From positions 1 to 64,000 of the forward strand of contig NZ_JAGGPF010000011.1 in NCBI RefSeq assembly GCF_018613935.1: DNA of 64,000 nt. Direction: 5' to 3'. Made by a program: the position numbers and the translations under genes. Source of the stretch: Agromyces sp. ISL-38 (GTDB lineage: Bacteria > Actinomycetota > Actinomycetes > Actinomycetales > Microbacteriaceae). The stretch's first letter is position 1; each line of letters begins with the position of its first letter. Positions 34,342-43,023 of the stretch are shown here, piece after piece. Below the pieces are notes generated by a model. The model did no database searches, had not been told where the DNA came from, and saw nothing but the letters and a program-made list of their open reading frames with translations.

Positions 34342-35370
34342 ATGCATGGGGGTGGTGGAGTCACTGCACGGCCAGCCGCGCCGACGCTCGAGGCCGTCGC
34401 GCGCGAGGCGAACGTCTCCCGTGCCACCGTGAGCCGGGTCGTCAACGGCTCGCCGAAAGTGCGGCCCGACGTGGTGACGGCCGTGAATGCGGCGATCGCG
34501 AAGCTCAACTACGTGCCGAATCGCGCGGCCCGTTCGCTCGCGAGCCGCACGACGGACGCGATCGCACTCGTCGTGCCCGAAGACACCACGCGGTTCTTCG
34601 GAGACCCGTACTTCGCCGCGATCGTGCAGGGCATCACGCGACGCCTCGACAAGAGCGAGTACCTGCTGAACCTGCTCATCTCCACGAACGACCCCGGCCG
34701 CAAGACCATGCGCTACCTGCGATCGGGCGTGGTCGACGGGGCGCTCGTCGTCTCGCACCACGAGGGCGACGACTCGTTGTGGGAGGCCGTGGGAGCGGTG
34801 CCGATGGTGTTCGGCGGCCGCCCGTCGCGTCATTCCGACTCCGAGATCTACGTCGACGTCGACAACGTCGAGGGTGGCATGACCGCCACCGAGCACCTCC
34901 TCGCGATCAACCGACAGCGCATCGGCACGATCACGGGCCCGCTCGACATGCCCGCGGGCATCGACCGGCTCGAGGGCTTCCGCCGGGCGATGGAGCGCGC
35001 AGGCCGACCCTCCGACACTGTCGAGACCGCGGACTTCACCGTGGCGGGCGCCGTGGCCGCCACCCGCCGGCTGCTCACCCGGATGCCCGACCTCGACGGC
35101 CTCTTCGTGGCGAGCGACCTCATGGCGACCGGTGCGCTCTCGGTGCTGCGGGAGCGCGGGCGCAGGGTTCCCGAAGACATCGCCGTGGTCGGATTCGACG
35201 ACAGCCCGGCCGCGACGTCATCGGCCATTCCGCTCACGACGGTGCACCAGCCCTCAGCCGACATGGGCTTCGCGATGGCCGACCTGCTGCTGCGGGTGCT
35301 CTCGGGCGACAACACGGTGCCCCGTCGCAACATCATGCCGACCCGGCTGGTGCGGCGAGCTTCGGCGTAG
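34342..35370 (+). CDS. LacI-family transcriptional repressor (CebR-like)
   Basis: 342 residues. The N-terminal helix-turn-helix PTLEAVAREANVSRATVSRV and hinge helix (NRAARSLASR) are typical of LacI regulators; the rest is the periplasmic-binding-like effector domain. It ends the sugar operon, four bases after the beta-glucosidase stop. The two TGAGAGCGCTCTC(A/T) palindromes at the operon promoter are the expected binding sites, and the inducer is probably the transported beta-glucoside. In Streptomyces, CebR binds similar boxes and responds to cellobiose. Confidence 0.92.
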   Translation: MHGGGGVTARPAAPTLEAVAREANVSRATVSRVVNGSPKVRPDVVTAVNAAIAKLNYVPNRAARSLASRTTDAIALVVPEDTTRFFGDPYFAAIVQGITRRLDKSEYLLNLLISTNDPGRKTMRYLRSGVVDGALVVSHHEGDDSLWEAVGAVPMVFGGRPSRHSDSEIYVDVDNVEGGMTATEHLLAINRQRIGTITGPLDMPAGIDRLEGFRRAMERAGRPSDTVETADFTVAGAVAATRRLLTRMPDLDGLFVASDLMATGALSVLRERGRRVPEDIAVVGFDDSPAATSSAIPLTTVHQPSADMGFAMADLLLRVLSGDNTVPRRNIMPTRLVRRASA

Positions 35371-35394
35371 GGCGGCGGATCCAGACTCACGGCA

Positions 35395-37251
35395 TCAATT
35401 CGTGCGCGTGTTCTCGAGATGTCTCCCGATATACCCGATGTAGACCTTTCCGGTTCCCGTCGTGTCGTCGTAGTAATGCAGCCTCGGTGCGAACGTGTCG
35501 GAGTGGGTTGGCTTGAAATGGGCGTACATGGGTGCTCGCTCCTCCACGAGTACCGCGGCTGGTACTGGGAACGACCGCTGGTCACGCAACCGCCGGTTTC
35601 CCACGACCGCATCGCTTTCCGTACCCGCATGTCGCTGGGGTGAGCACTTCGTCCCTGCTACCGAGTCGTCCGTGAGGTACGCATGCACGGTGCCGCGGAA
35701 GTCGGACGTTGCCTTCAGCGTGGCGTAGTCGTAGAGCACCCTGACGTAGTCCCACATGCGGGCGGCGTAGCGACCGATGGGGTCGCGTGCATCCACCTCG
35801 GCAGCGAAATCGATGTCTCCTGAGAACTCGACTCGCTCGAGCGCGATATGGGATCGTTCACCCGGTTGAAGGCGGAGCACGAGCTCAAGCATCGACTCGG
35901 GTGCCGACCAGTCGGCCGAATCCGGTTCGACATAGAGGTCCTCGTACCGTCCGGCTTCCTTGAGACGTCGTCGAAGTACCTGGTTCTCCCAGTCGATTCG
36001 CCGCGCATTGTCAGCCTCGACGGCGGCGTCGAGTTCGCTGTCTTCATAGCGCCGCCGGAGCTCGTCGAGCTCAGACTCGAGCCTCTCGATCTGCTCCTTC
36101 GTACGCTCGGCTTGTTGGCCAGTCAGTTCGAGTTCCTTCACCTGACGCCGCAGGATCGCATCGAGCTCGTCGATGTCCTCATCGCCCGAGTGATCGCGAC
36201 CCAACCAACGCCGAACGAACCGCGCGAGCCGGTCTCGCCGCCGGACACTGAGTCCCGAACCGACCGTGGGCCCTGTCGGTTCCGTTTCGGTCGGCAGGCT
36301 TGTCTCGTCCTCGGCTGGAGCGCTCTCGGTGGAATCGGCCTGAATCATGGCATCGACCAACTCAGCCCGGCGGATGTCGGCAAGATCTTTATCGAGTTGA
36401 TCGACCGCGCGGCGTAGGTCACCCGGGAGTCGATCGTCCAGCGACCAAGCTCTAATGGAGCCAGCGTGAACCTGTTGAAGCGAGTCCGCCACTCGGCGTC
36501 CGCGTATCGCGCGCGTGAGTGTCACCGGCCCGAGGACTCGGTGACGGTACGCATCGGTCAAGGAATCCAAATCGACGTCAGGAAGGAAGGTGCGAACTCG
36601 CCCGGCCTCGACGCGGTGCGACGGTGGCAGCGCGCCATCGAGTGCGGCGAGCAATCGATCCGGCACAACGTAGACCGTGGCGATGCCCGCGCTTTGGCTC
36701 GTCAACGAATCGACGATCGCCCGCCAGGTCTCCTCGAGCTCGACGCCGGGCGAAGGAGCCACAACCAATGCATTGCGCCTCTCTACGCTCCTGACGTAGT
36801 CCACAAGCGCGTCGAGATCGCTTTCATGCACGAGATGCGCGCCTTTGAATACACGGGTACCGGCATCTCTGACGTCCGCCACTTCCAATATCTGACCGAC
36901 CACGCGAGGTGGAGCCACCCACTGCGGGCCGGTAGCTCGCACCACGATGGAAGAGTCGCGTGCAGCATTGATGGCGTACAAAGAAACGACCCACTCGCCG
37001 TGCTCATTGACTTCAGTGAAGCGCAGCAGCTGACGACGTGCAGTGCCGTCGGAGCTGTCAGCCCGAGCGACGCCGAGACTGGCCTCAGGGCCAAGGTCAT
37101 GCGTACCTGGACCCTCCCAATCCACTGTGTCGAGTGTGCCGCGGCCGACGGTCTTCAACTTCGTTCGGAGCCACGACCGCATCTGCTCATCGGCGATCCG
37201 GATGGCATCCTGTCCCGACGCCAATCGCAGCGTGGCCCGATACTCGCTCAT
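35395..37251 (-). CDS. Coiled-coil protein downstream of hsdR, unknown family
   Basis: 618 residues, 60 bases after the hsdR stop and in the same orientation. The N-terminal 170 residues look like an alpha/beta domain (LLRFTEVNEHGEWVVSLYA); a second alpha/beta part (NALVVAPSPGVELEETW, GIATVYVVPDRLLAAL) follows; residues about 370-445 form a charged coiled coil (QVKELELTGQQAERTKEQIE); the C terminus ends in a compact beta-rich segment (HYYDDTTGTGKVYIGYIGRH). There is no membrane span and no nuclease or ATPase motif I can name. Its position after hsdR suggests an accessory or independent anti-phage component. Third-position GC is lower than in the flanking sugar genes. Confidence 0.65.
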   Translation of the reverse strand: MSEYRATLRLASGQDAIRIADEQMRSWLRTKLKTVGRGTLDTVDWEGPGTHDLGPEASLGVARADSSDGTARRQLLRFTEVNEHGEWVVSLYAINAARDSSIVVRATGPQWVAPPRVVGQILEVADVRDAGTRVFKGAHLVHESDLDALVDYVRSVERRNALVVAPSPGVELEETWRAIVDSLTSQSAGIATVYVVPDRLLAALDGALPPSHRVEAGRVRTFLPDVDLDSLTDAYRHRVLGPVTLTRAIRGRRVADSLQQVHAGSIRAWSLDDRLPGDLRRAVDQLDKDLADIRRAELVDAMIQADSTESAPAEDETSLPTETEPTGPTVGSGLSVRRRDRLARFVRRWLGRDHSGDEDIDELDAILRRQVKELELTGQQAERTKEQIERLESELDELRRRYEDSELDAAVEADNARRIDWENQVLRRRLKEAGRYEDLYVEPDSADWSAPESMLELVLRLQPGERSHIALERVEFSGDIDFAAEVDARDPIGRYAARMWDYVRVLYDYATLKATSDFRGTVHAYLTDDSVAGTKCSPQRHAGTESDAVVGNRRLRDQRSFPVPAAVLVEERAPMYAHFKPTHSDTFAPRLHYYDDTTGTGKVYIGYIGRHLENTRTN

Positions 37252-37311
37252 TCTGACTCCGATGATCTCGAACTTCTGCTCCGATTCTGGTGGCTGCCGA
37301 CGACGACAGCC

Positions 37312-40300
37312 CTATCTCGCCGAGCGTTCTTCGGAATACCTTGGCGCCATCGACTCCATCTGCTCCATGACGAGCTTGATGGCCTCGGGCTGTTTGTCGG
37401 GCGGATAGCCCTTGAGCACGAGCAGGCGCTTGATCGAGGAACGGAGCTTGGCCTTCACGTCGGCGCGCACCGTCCAGTCGGTGCGCACGTCGCGGCGCAT
37501 GATCGCGACGAGCTCGCGCGCGATGTCGGCGAGCATGCCCTCGCCCTGAATCTCGACCGCCGATTCGTTCTGGGCGACCGCGTCGTAGAACGCGAGCTCG
37601 TCGTCGTTGAGCGGCGGGGAGAAGGATGCTCCGCGGTTGCCCTCGGCGGCAACCTCGCGCGCGAGATCGACGAGTTCGGCGATCACCTCGGCCGACGTGA
37701 GCTGCTGGTTGGTGTACTTGTTCATGAGCTCGGCGATGCGGGCGGAGAAGGCGTGCTGCCGCACCAGGTTGCCGCGGGTGACCGCAGTCGATTCTTCGAG
37801 CAGCTGCGCGCGGAGCGCCTCGATTGCGAGCTGAGGGTTGCGCGCCTGCTGGGCATTTCGCACGAACTCGGGAGTCAGTTCGGAGAGCGAGGGGCGGGGC
37901 ATCCCGGCCGCCTCATAGATGTCGAGCACCTCGCCGGCATCCGTCGCCTGCGCGATGAGCCCGCCGAGCAGTCGCTGGATCTCCTCGGGGATCGGTTCGC
38001 CTGAGGCCTTGCGGTCGATGGCGTCGAACTTCGCCATCCACACGCGCACCTCCTCGTAGAAGGCGATCTCGTCGTGCACGGCGGCGAGGGTCCTGCGCCC
38101 CGAGGCGAGCGCCCAGAGCCGCGCCAGCTTGCCCGAAAGTCGCCGGTACCGACTGGCGAGGGTCTCGTCGAGGTCGGGCCGATTGAGCGGGTTCTGTGCG
38201 TCTCGAAGGTAGGCGACCGCTGCGGTGACGGCGTTGAGGTACGCCTTGCGCCCACCAGCCGCGAGCATGCCGCGCCAGTCGACCTCGACGAGCATGCCGC
38301 GCAGCTGATCGATGACCTCGAGCGCGAGCGCCGCGGCCTCGTCCACGTCGCGGCCGATGGGGCGCTCCTCGCGGTCGATCGGCGAGTACTCGGCGAGCGC
38401 CGCGCTGAGGTGCTCGGCGACGGGTGCGTACGCGACGAGCAGGCCGTCCTGCTTGCCTCGGAAGGTGCGGTTGACTCGTGCAAGGGTCTGCATGAGCAGG
38501 GCGCCCTTCAGCGGCCGGTCGAGGTAGAGGGTGTGCAGCGGCGGCGCGTCGTAGCCGGTGAGCATCATGTCCTTGACGATCACGAGCTCGAGCGGGTCAT
38601 CGGAGTCCTTCAGTCGCTCCTTGATCGCCGCGTTCTGGCTGTCGCGGCGCACGTGCTCGACGATCGGCGACGCATCGGACGGAAGGCCCGAGTAGACCAC
38701 TTTGATCACACCGCCGTCGAGGTCGTCGGAGTGCCACCCGGGGCGCAGCTTGATGAGCTCACCGTAGAGCCGCGCGCAGATCTCGCGGGTTCCGCCGACG
38801 ATGATCGCCTTGCCGGGGCTCTCGATGAACTCGTGCATCCTCGCGCGCCGCTCCTCCCAGTGGGCGACGAGATCGGTGGCGAGCGCTTCGAGCCGCTCGG
38901 GTGCGCCGTACACGGCGTTGACGACGGCGACGGATGCCTCGATGCGCGAGCGTTCGTCGTCGGAGAGCCCGAGCGTGACCTCGTCGGCGGCCTCGTCGAT
39001 GTCGGCCTCGGTGAGTTCATCGGCGCGGGCGACCTTGATGAGTCGCGGTTCGAAGTACACCGGCACGGTGGCCTTGTCGCGTACGGCGCGGCTGAGGTCG
39101 TAGATGTCGATGTAATCGCCGAAGACCTCTTGTGTGTCGCGCTCGTCGAACGAGATCGGGGTGCCGGTGAAGGCGATGAGCGTGGCGTTCGGCAGCGCGT
39201 CGCGCAGGTGGCGGGCGTAGCCGTCGAGGTCGTCGTAGTGGCTGCGGTGCGCCTCGTCGACGATCACGATGACGTTGCGGCGATCGGAGAGCAGCGGATG
39301 CACCACACCCGCCCGCTTCTCATCGGGGCTGAGCCCGAACTTCTGCAGCGTCGTGAAGACGATGCCGCCAGTGACCCGGTTGGCGAGCTCGTCACGCAGC
39401 TGGCTGCGCAGCTTGATCTGCTTGGGCTTCTCGGGCAGCAGCAGACTGCGGTCGAACCCCTCGAAGAGCTGCCCGTCGAGCTCGCGGCGGTCGGTGATGA
39501 CGATGACCGTCGGGTTCTTGAGGGCGGGTTCGCGGGCAATGAGCGCGGTGTAGAGCTCCATCTCCATGGACTTGCCCGAGCCCTGCGTGTGCCAGACGAC
39601 GCCGGCCTTGCCGTTGGAGCGCACCGCCTCGATGGTCTTGGCCACCGCTTTCGAGACCGCGAAGTACTGGTGCGGCTTCGCAATGCGCTTGGTGAGGCCC
39701 TCGTCGCTCTCGTCGAAGGCGGTGTAGTCGCGGAGCAGCTGCAGGAACCGGGTCTGGTTGTAGAGCCCGTGGAGTGCGTCTTCGAGTGCCGTGATCGTGT
39801 CGCCGTCGACGACGCGATTCGGCTCGACTGGGCGGCCATCGTCGTCGACGTTCCACGGAGCGAAGTGGTTGAGCGGCGTGAACGGCGTGCCGTACAGCGC
39901 CTCGATCCCGTCGCTGGCGACCACGAGCACGCAGAAGCGGAACGCCATCGGGAATTCGCGCAGGTAGGTTGCGAGTTGCGCGTGGGCTGACGAGGCATCC
40001 GCACCGGCTGCGCCGGCCTTCTTCAGTTCGATGATGGAAACCGGCATGCCGTTGAGGTAGAGCACGAGGTCGAAGCGGCGGGTGCGGTCGGCCTGGCGGA
40101 TCGTGACCTGGTTGACGGCGAGCCAGTCGTTCTCGTCTGCGTCGCCGCTCACAAGCCGCAGTGTGGGGTGCTGCTCGACCCCGGTGTCGTCGAGGTAACT
40201 GAGCCGGTAGCCTTCGACCAGGAACTCGTGGATGCGGTGGTTCTGCTGTACCGCATCCTGCGAGGTCGGGGTGGCGATCTCGGCGATCGCCTGCTCGAGA

Positions 40301-40494
40301 TACTGGGCGGGCACCGCCGGGTTGAGCCGCTGCATTGCGGCGAGCAGTCGGGGGCGGATGAGCAGTTCGTCCCAGCTGTCGCGCTCGCCCGAGCCCGGCG
40401 CGATCGCGGGGCCGTGCGCGAGCCCCCACATGAGCGGCTCGACGAGCTGCTCCATGGCGTCGTGCTCCCACTGGTCTTCTGGAATGCCGCTCAC
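37312..40494 (-). CDS. hsdR: Type I restriction enzyme, R subunit
   Basis: 1060 residues from GTG 40494, which has AAGGGGGAA eight bases upstream. The N-terminal nuclease shows FDLVLYLNGMPVSIIELKKA, the D...ELK core of the PD-(D/E)xK fold. The superfamily 2 motor follows: Walker A TQGSGKS, IVDEAHRSHYDD (DEAH), AFTGTPI, and motif VI in MQTLARVNRTF. The C-terminal helical region contacts the methylase. With HsdM and HsdS it translocates DNA and cleaves unmodified targets. It is separated from hsdS by the hipBA genes and a zinc-ribbon gene. The reading frame is intact. Confidence 0.93.
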   Translation of the reverse strand: MSGIPEDQWEHDAMEQLVEPLMWGLAHGPAIAPGSGERDSWDELLIRPRLLAAMQRLNPAVPAQYLEQAIAEIATPTSQDAVQQNHRIHEFLVEGYRLSYLDDTGVEQHPTLRLVSGDADENDWLAVNQVTIRQADRTRRFDLVLYLNGMPVSIIELKKAGAAGADASSAHAQLATYLREFPMAFRFCVLVVASDGIEALYGTPFTPLNHFAPWNVDDDGRPVEPNRVVDGDTITALEDALHGLYNQTRFLQLLRDYTAFDESDEGLTKRIAKPHQYFAVSKAVAKTIEAVRSNGKAGVVWHTQGSGKSMEMELYTALIAREPALKNPTVIVITDRRELDGQLFEGFDRSLLLPEKPKQIKLRSQLRDELANRVTGGIVFTTLQKFGLSPDEKRAGVVHPLLSDRRNVIVIVDEAHRSHYDDLDGYARHLRDALPNATLIAFTGTPISFDERDTQEVFGDYIDIYDLSRAVRDKATVPVYFEPRLIKVARADELTEADIDEAADEVTLGLSDDERSRIEASVAVVNAVYGAPERLEALATDLVAHWEERRARMHEFIESPGKAIIVGGTREICARLYGELIKLRPGWHSDDLDGGVIKVVYSGLPSDASPIVEHVRRDSQNAAIKERLKDSDDPLELVIVKDMMLTGYDAPPLHTLYLDRPLKGALLMQTLARVNRTFRGKQDGLLVAYAPVAEHLSAALAEYSPIDREERPIGRDVDEAAALALEVIDQLRGMLVEVDWRGMLAAGGRKAYLNAVTAAVAYLRDAQNPLNRPDLDETLASRYRRLSGKLARLWALASGRRTLAAVHDEIAFYEEVRVWMAKFDAIDRKASGEPIPEEIQRLLGGLIAQATDAGEVLDIYEAAGMPRPSLSELTPEFVRNAQQARNPQLAIEALRAQLLEESTAVTRGNLVRQHAFSARIAELMNKYTNQQLTSAEVIAELVDLAREVAAEGNRGASFSPPLNDDELAFYDAVAQNESAVEIQGEGMLADIARELVAIMRRDVRTDWTVRADVKAKLRSSIKRLLVLKGYPPDKQPEAIKLVMEQMESMAPRYSEERSAR

Positions 40495-40597
40495 GCTGTG
40501 TTCCCCCTTCTGCGTGTTTCGATTCGGGCGGATGCCTCGCCGCGATCGTATGGGCGATGGCGCGGTTGCTCGGTGTGGGTGCTGATAAGACCCATCA

Positions 40598-41875
40598 TCA
40601 GGTGGCCCACCCGCGCCGCTCGACGTGCTCGTCGACCGCGTTCGCGATGCGCTCGGCGATCGAGCGCTCCGACCTGTGCGCGATCGTCGCTGCCGCGGAG
40701 GCGAATGCGTCGGCGAGTTTCGCGCGGATCTCGACCACGCGAGCCTCGGCCTCATCGGCTGAAACACGGAGCTTGCGTCCCACGCCCACGAGGTCGCGTA
40801 GCCCGATCGCGTCGAGCCGGTACTCGTCGCCGATCTTCATAGCCGAGGCCAAGGGTCGTGTCGACGGATAGGCGAGGTGTGTGCCGAGGTCGTAGAGCGG
40901 CGCGAGCTGAGCGTGTTCGGCGTCGAGCAGGATCGAGTAGTTCTTCGCATGCGCGTCGGTATTCGCCGCGCTGACATTGAAGACCATCGCATCGAACAGT
41001 GCCCGCTGGCTGCGGCGTCGCTGCTCGAGGTCGGGGAACGTGTCGATGAGCTGCGCCATCTGAGCGAAGCCGGGACCTCCGTCCGACTGGTACTTGCGCG
41101 CAGGGCCGACCGATAGGGCCTGACAGAAGTCTTCTTGATGGCGGCGACGGCGATGGCCGTTGCGCAGTTCTCTGTCGTACCTCGCGGACAGGAAGACCCG
41201 ATCGCCCCGCGTGGTGGTGAAGAGCTGTGCGTCGGCGACGTCGAGTCCGAGCATTCGCGCGGCCGTCATCGTCACGTACTCGTTGACATCATGCTCGACG
41301 TATGGTGGCACCGCCGGTTTCAGGATGTGGGTCGTCGGTGTGGAATCGAGCGGGACGCCCCAGTCACCGTTCTCGTCGCGGAAGAGGGCGACCTTGGGCT
41401 GCGCGCCGGGGAGGCTCCAGCGACCGGACGAGTCACGGCTGCCCCAGGTGTCGGCGTGCGCGACGAGGTCGGCGACGAGGTCGGCGAGGTCATCAGTAGA
41501 GAGCGCCTCGACCGAGCCGGTCCGCGTAGCGGCATCCGTGGATTCGGTTCCTGGTGGCAGGATTTGCACGGCGCCGGCGACGTCGCGACCGATGTGGCCG
41601 AGCATGGCAAACGGGTTCGCGGCAGAGGTGTGGTATTCGCGAGCCAATTCGTCGAGTCGCCCGGCGCTGTCTGGCAGGAGGCCCTGGAGGAACGGCACTA
41701 CGACACGCGACGGATGCGTCGCACGCGAAACGGGCATCGACAGCGACAATGGCGTGGCTTCGGGCGTTCGGCGGTAATCGTCGTCGTAGGTGTACGTGAC
41801 GTTGCCGCTCGCGCTCTGCACAAGCTCCCCGACGTACGTGCCGTCAAGGAAGACATTGAGCACGCGACTCGCCAT
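40598..41875 (-). CDS. hipA: HipA-family serine/threonine kinase toxin
   Basis: 425 residues. The N-terminal HipA_N domain (VFLDGTYVGELV, FLQGLLPD) precedes the kinase core: Gly-rich loop SLPGAQPKVAL, HILKP with the ATP-binding lysine, HQEDFCQALSV, catalytic NTDAHAKNYS (Asp307) and metal-binding PLYDLG (Asp329). All key residues are present, so it should be active. HipA kinases phosphorylate glutamyl-tRNA synthetase or other targets and halt growth. The antitoxin gene overlaps at one base upstream. The pair is lodged inside an hsd operon. Confidence 0.92.
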   Translation of the reverse strand: MASRVLNVFLDGTYVGELVQSASGNVTYTYDDDYRRTPEATPLSLSMPVSRATHPSRVVVPFLQGLLPDSAGRLDELAREYHTSAANPFAMLGHIGRDVAGAVQILPPGTESTDAATRTGSVEALSTDDLADLVADLVAHADTWGSRDSSGRWSLPGAQPKVALFRDENGDWGVPLDSTPTTHILKPAVPPYVEHDVNEYVTMTAARMLGLDVADAQLFTTTRGDRVFLSARYDRELRNGHRRRRHQEDFCQALSVGPARKYQSDGGPGFAQMAQLIDTFPDLEQRRRSQRALFDAMVFNVSAANTDAHAKNYSILLDAEHAQLAPLYDLGTHLAYPSTRPLASAMKIGDEYRLDAIGLRDLVGVGRKLRVSADEAEARVVEIRAKLADAFASAAATIAHRSERSIAERIANAVDEHVERRGWAT

Positions 41876-42117
41876 CAGTGCTCGCCGCCCTGCTTCGCCG
41901 CGTCCCCGTGCCTCGGATTCAGTTCAACGCTGAGGTCGAGCACCGTGAGCACATCGAAGACGCGGTCGAGGCGCACACTCGCCTTGCCGCCTTCGAATCG
42001 CACCACCCACTCGCGCGTGACGCCCGCACGCTCGGCAATCGCCTGCTGCGACAGTCCGAGCGCCTCACGTCGCTCTCTGACGGCCGCACCGAGCTCACGG
42101 ACCGACCTGACTCGCAT
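41875..42117 (-). CDS. hipB: HipB-family antitoxin, HTH XRE regulator
   Basis: 80 residues from ATG 42117, with GGGGGTG in front. An XRE/Cro helix-turn-helix spans about residues 8-60 (LGAAVRERREALGLSQQAIA, AGVTREWVVRFEGGKASVRL). The final residues GDAAKQGGEH would reach the toxin, as in other HipB proteins. It neutralises HipA and represses its own promoter. A large perfect inverted repeat overlaps the promoter directly upstream. Stop and hipA start overlap, giving tight co-translation. Confidence 0.9.
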   Translation of the reverse strand: MRVRSVRELGAAVRERREALGLSQQAIAERAGVTREWVVRFEGGKASVRLDRVFDVLTVLDLSVELNPRHGDAAKQGGEH

Positions 42118-42134
42118 GCTCACCCCCAGAGTAC

Positions 42135-42203
42135 GTGCGCGTTCGCGCACATCTTCAATTGTGATCGATCGCGCACTATCTGTAAAGTGCGCGATCGATC
42201 ACA
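42135..42203 (-). promoter_or_regulatory. hipBA promoter with HipB operators
   Basis: TGTGATCGATCGCGCACT at 42160-42177 and its exact complement at 42186-42203 form an 18-base inverted repeat with an 8-base spacer; a second palindrome, GTGCGCGTTCGCGCAC, lies at 42135-42150. On the minus strand TTTACA (in the spacer) and CACAAT 17 bases later make a plausible -35/-10 pair covered by the repeat. This is the geometry of autoregulation by a HipB dimer pair. Confidence 0.8.
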
Positions 42204-42291
42204 GCACATTACGTACCCGGGCATACCGTTCCAGCTCCGCCCGAGCCTCTGCTCTGGGTCCCGCGTAGCTGTCTGCCTTCGCTTTCCTCGT

Positions 42292-43023
42292 TCACGCGAC
42301 CCCGGCCTCGTGGCCCACGAGCCGTCGTTCCAACCGCCAGTTGTGATGCTCCGGGTCGGCGACGCACTCGGCGAACATGTCGCGTTCGATGGTCTTTCCA
42401 CGGTTGCCTGCTGCGTCGATAAGCCACTTCGTCGGTCTGCTCGCGAATCGCAAGTTCGCGCCGCATCCCGTGCAGCGGCCGGTGAGCGTCGCGAGGCCGA
42501 TGCGCTTGCCCCACCCGGTCAGCGCCGGAAGCCACGACCAGCCGACTGCCATGGTCTGATGCTTCGCCATTCGGCGCAGCATCCGCGAGATGACGAACAC
42601 GGCAGCGGCCCCCATGAACACGTACGCCCACACCCCGAGTGTCGACGCATCGAGTTCGGCGGGATGACGGCCGCTCGCCAGCCCAAGCGCCGGCTGAAGG
42701 CTCTGGTAGGCCGCGAATAGTCCGATGAGCCCGACGGTGAGGCTGATCCAGCCGAGCACCGCCTGGGTGAGCGGGCTCTTCCACGACCACGTCACATCGA
42801 GGTCGGGCGCGGCAGGTTCGGACGACACGGGCACGTGGATCACCGAATCCGCGATCTGCGTGATGTGCTTCGCTTTCAGGTCACCACCCCCGGTGCTGAT
42901 GTGGTTGCCTCCGCCGGCGACTGCGCCGTGCGGTTTGCCGCATTTCCCACAGAAGCGATCACCGACGGATGCCTCGGCGCCGCAGTTTCGGCAGAACACC
43001 GCTGCCCTGTCGGTGGCTGTCAT
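42292..43023 (-). CDS. Double zinc-ribbon membrane protein in the hsd operon
   Basis: 243 residues; the start ATG overlaps the hsdS stop (ATGA at 43020-43023). The N terminus is a zinc ribbon (FCRNCGAEA then FCGKCGKPH), followed by a short Gly-rich stretch (AGGGNHISTGGGDL, KHITQIADSVIHV), two membrane spans (about 87-110 and 125-145), and a second cysteine pair in GRCTGCGANLRF with a histidine-containing tail. No catalytic domain is recognised. The coupling to hsdS suggests it is an operon member of the restriction system, perhaps a membrane-associated sensor or effector, but this is inference. Confidence 0.7.
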   Translation of the reverse strand: MTATDRAAVFCRNCGAEASVGDRFCGKCGKPHGAVAGGGNHISTGGGDLKAKHITQIADSVIHVPVSSEPAAPDLDVTWSWKSPLTQAVLGWISLTVGLIGLFAAYQSLQPALGLASGRHPAELDASTLGVWAYVFMGAAAVFVISRMLRRMAKHQTMAVGWSWLPALTGWGKRIGLATLTGRCTGCGANLRFASRPTKWLIDAAGNRGKTIERDMFAECVADPEHHNWRLERRLVGHEAGVA

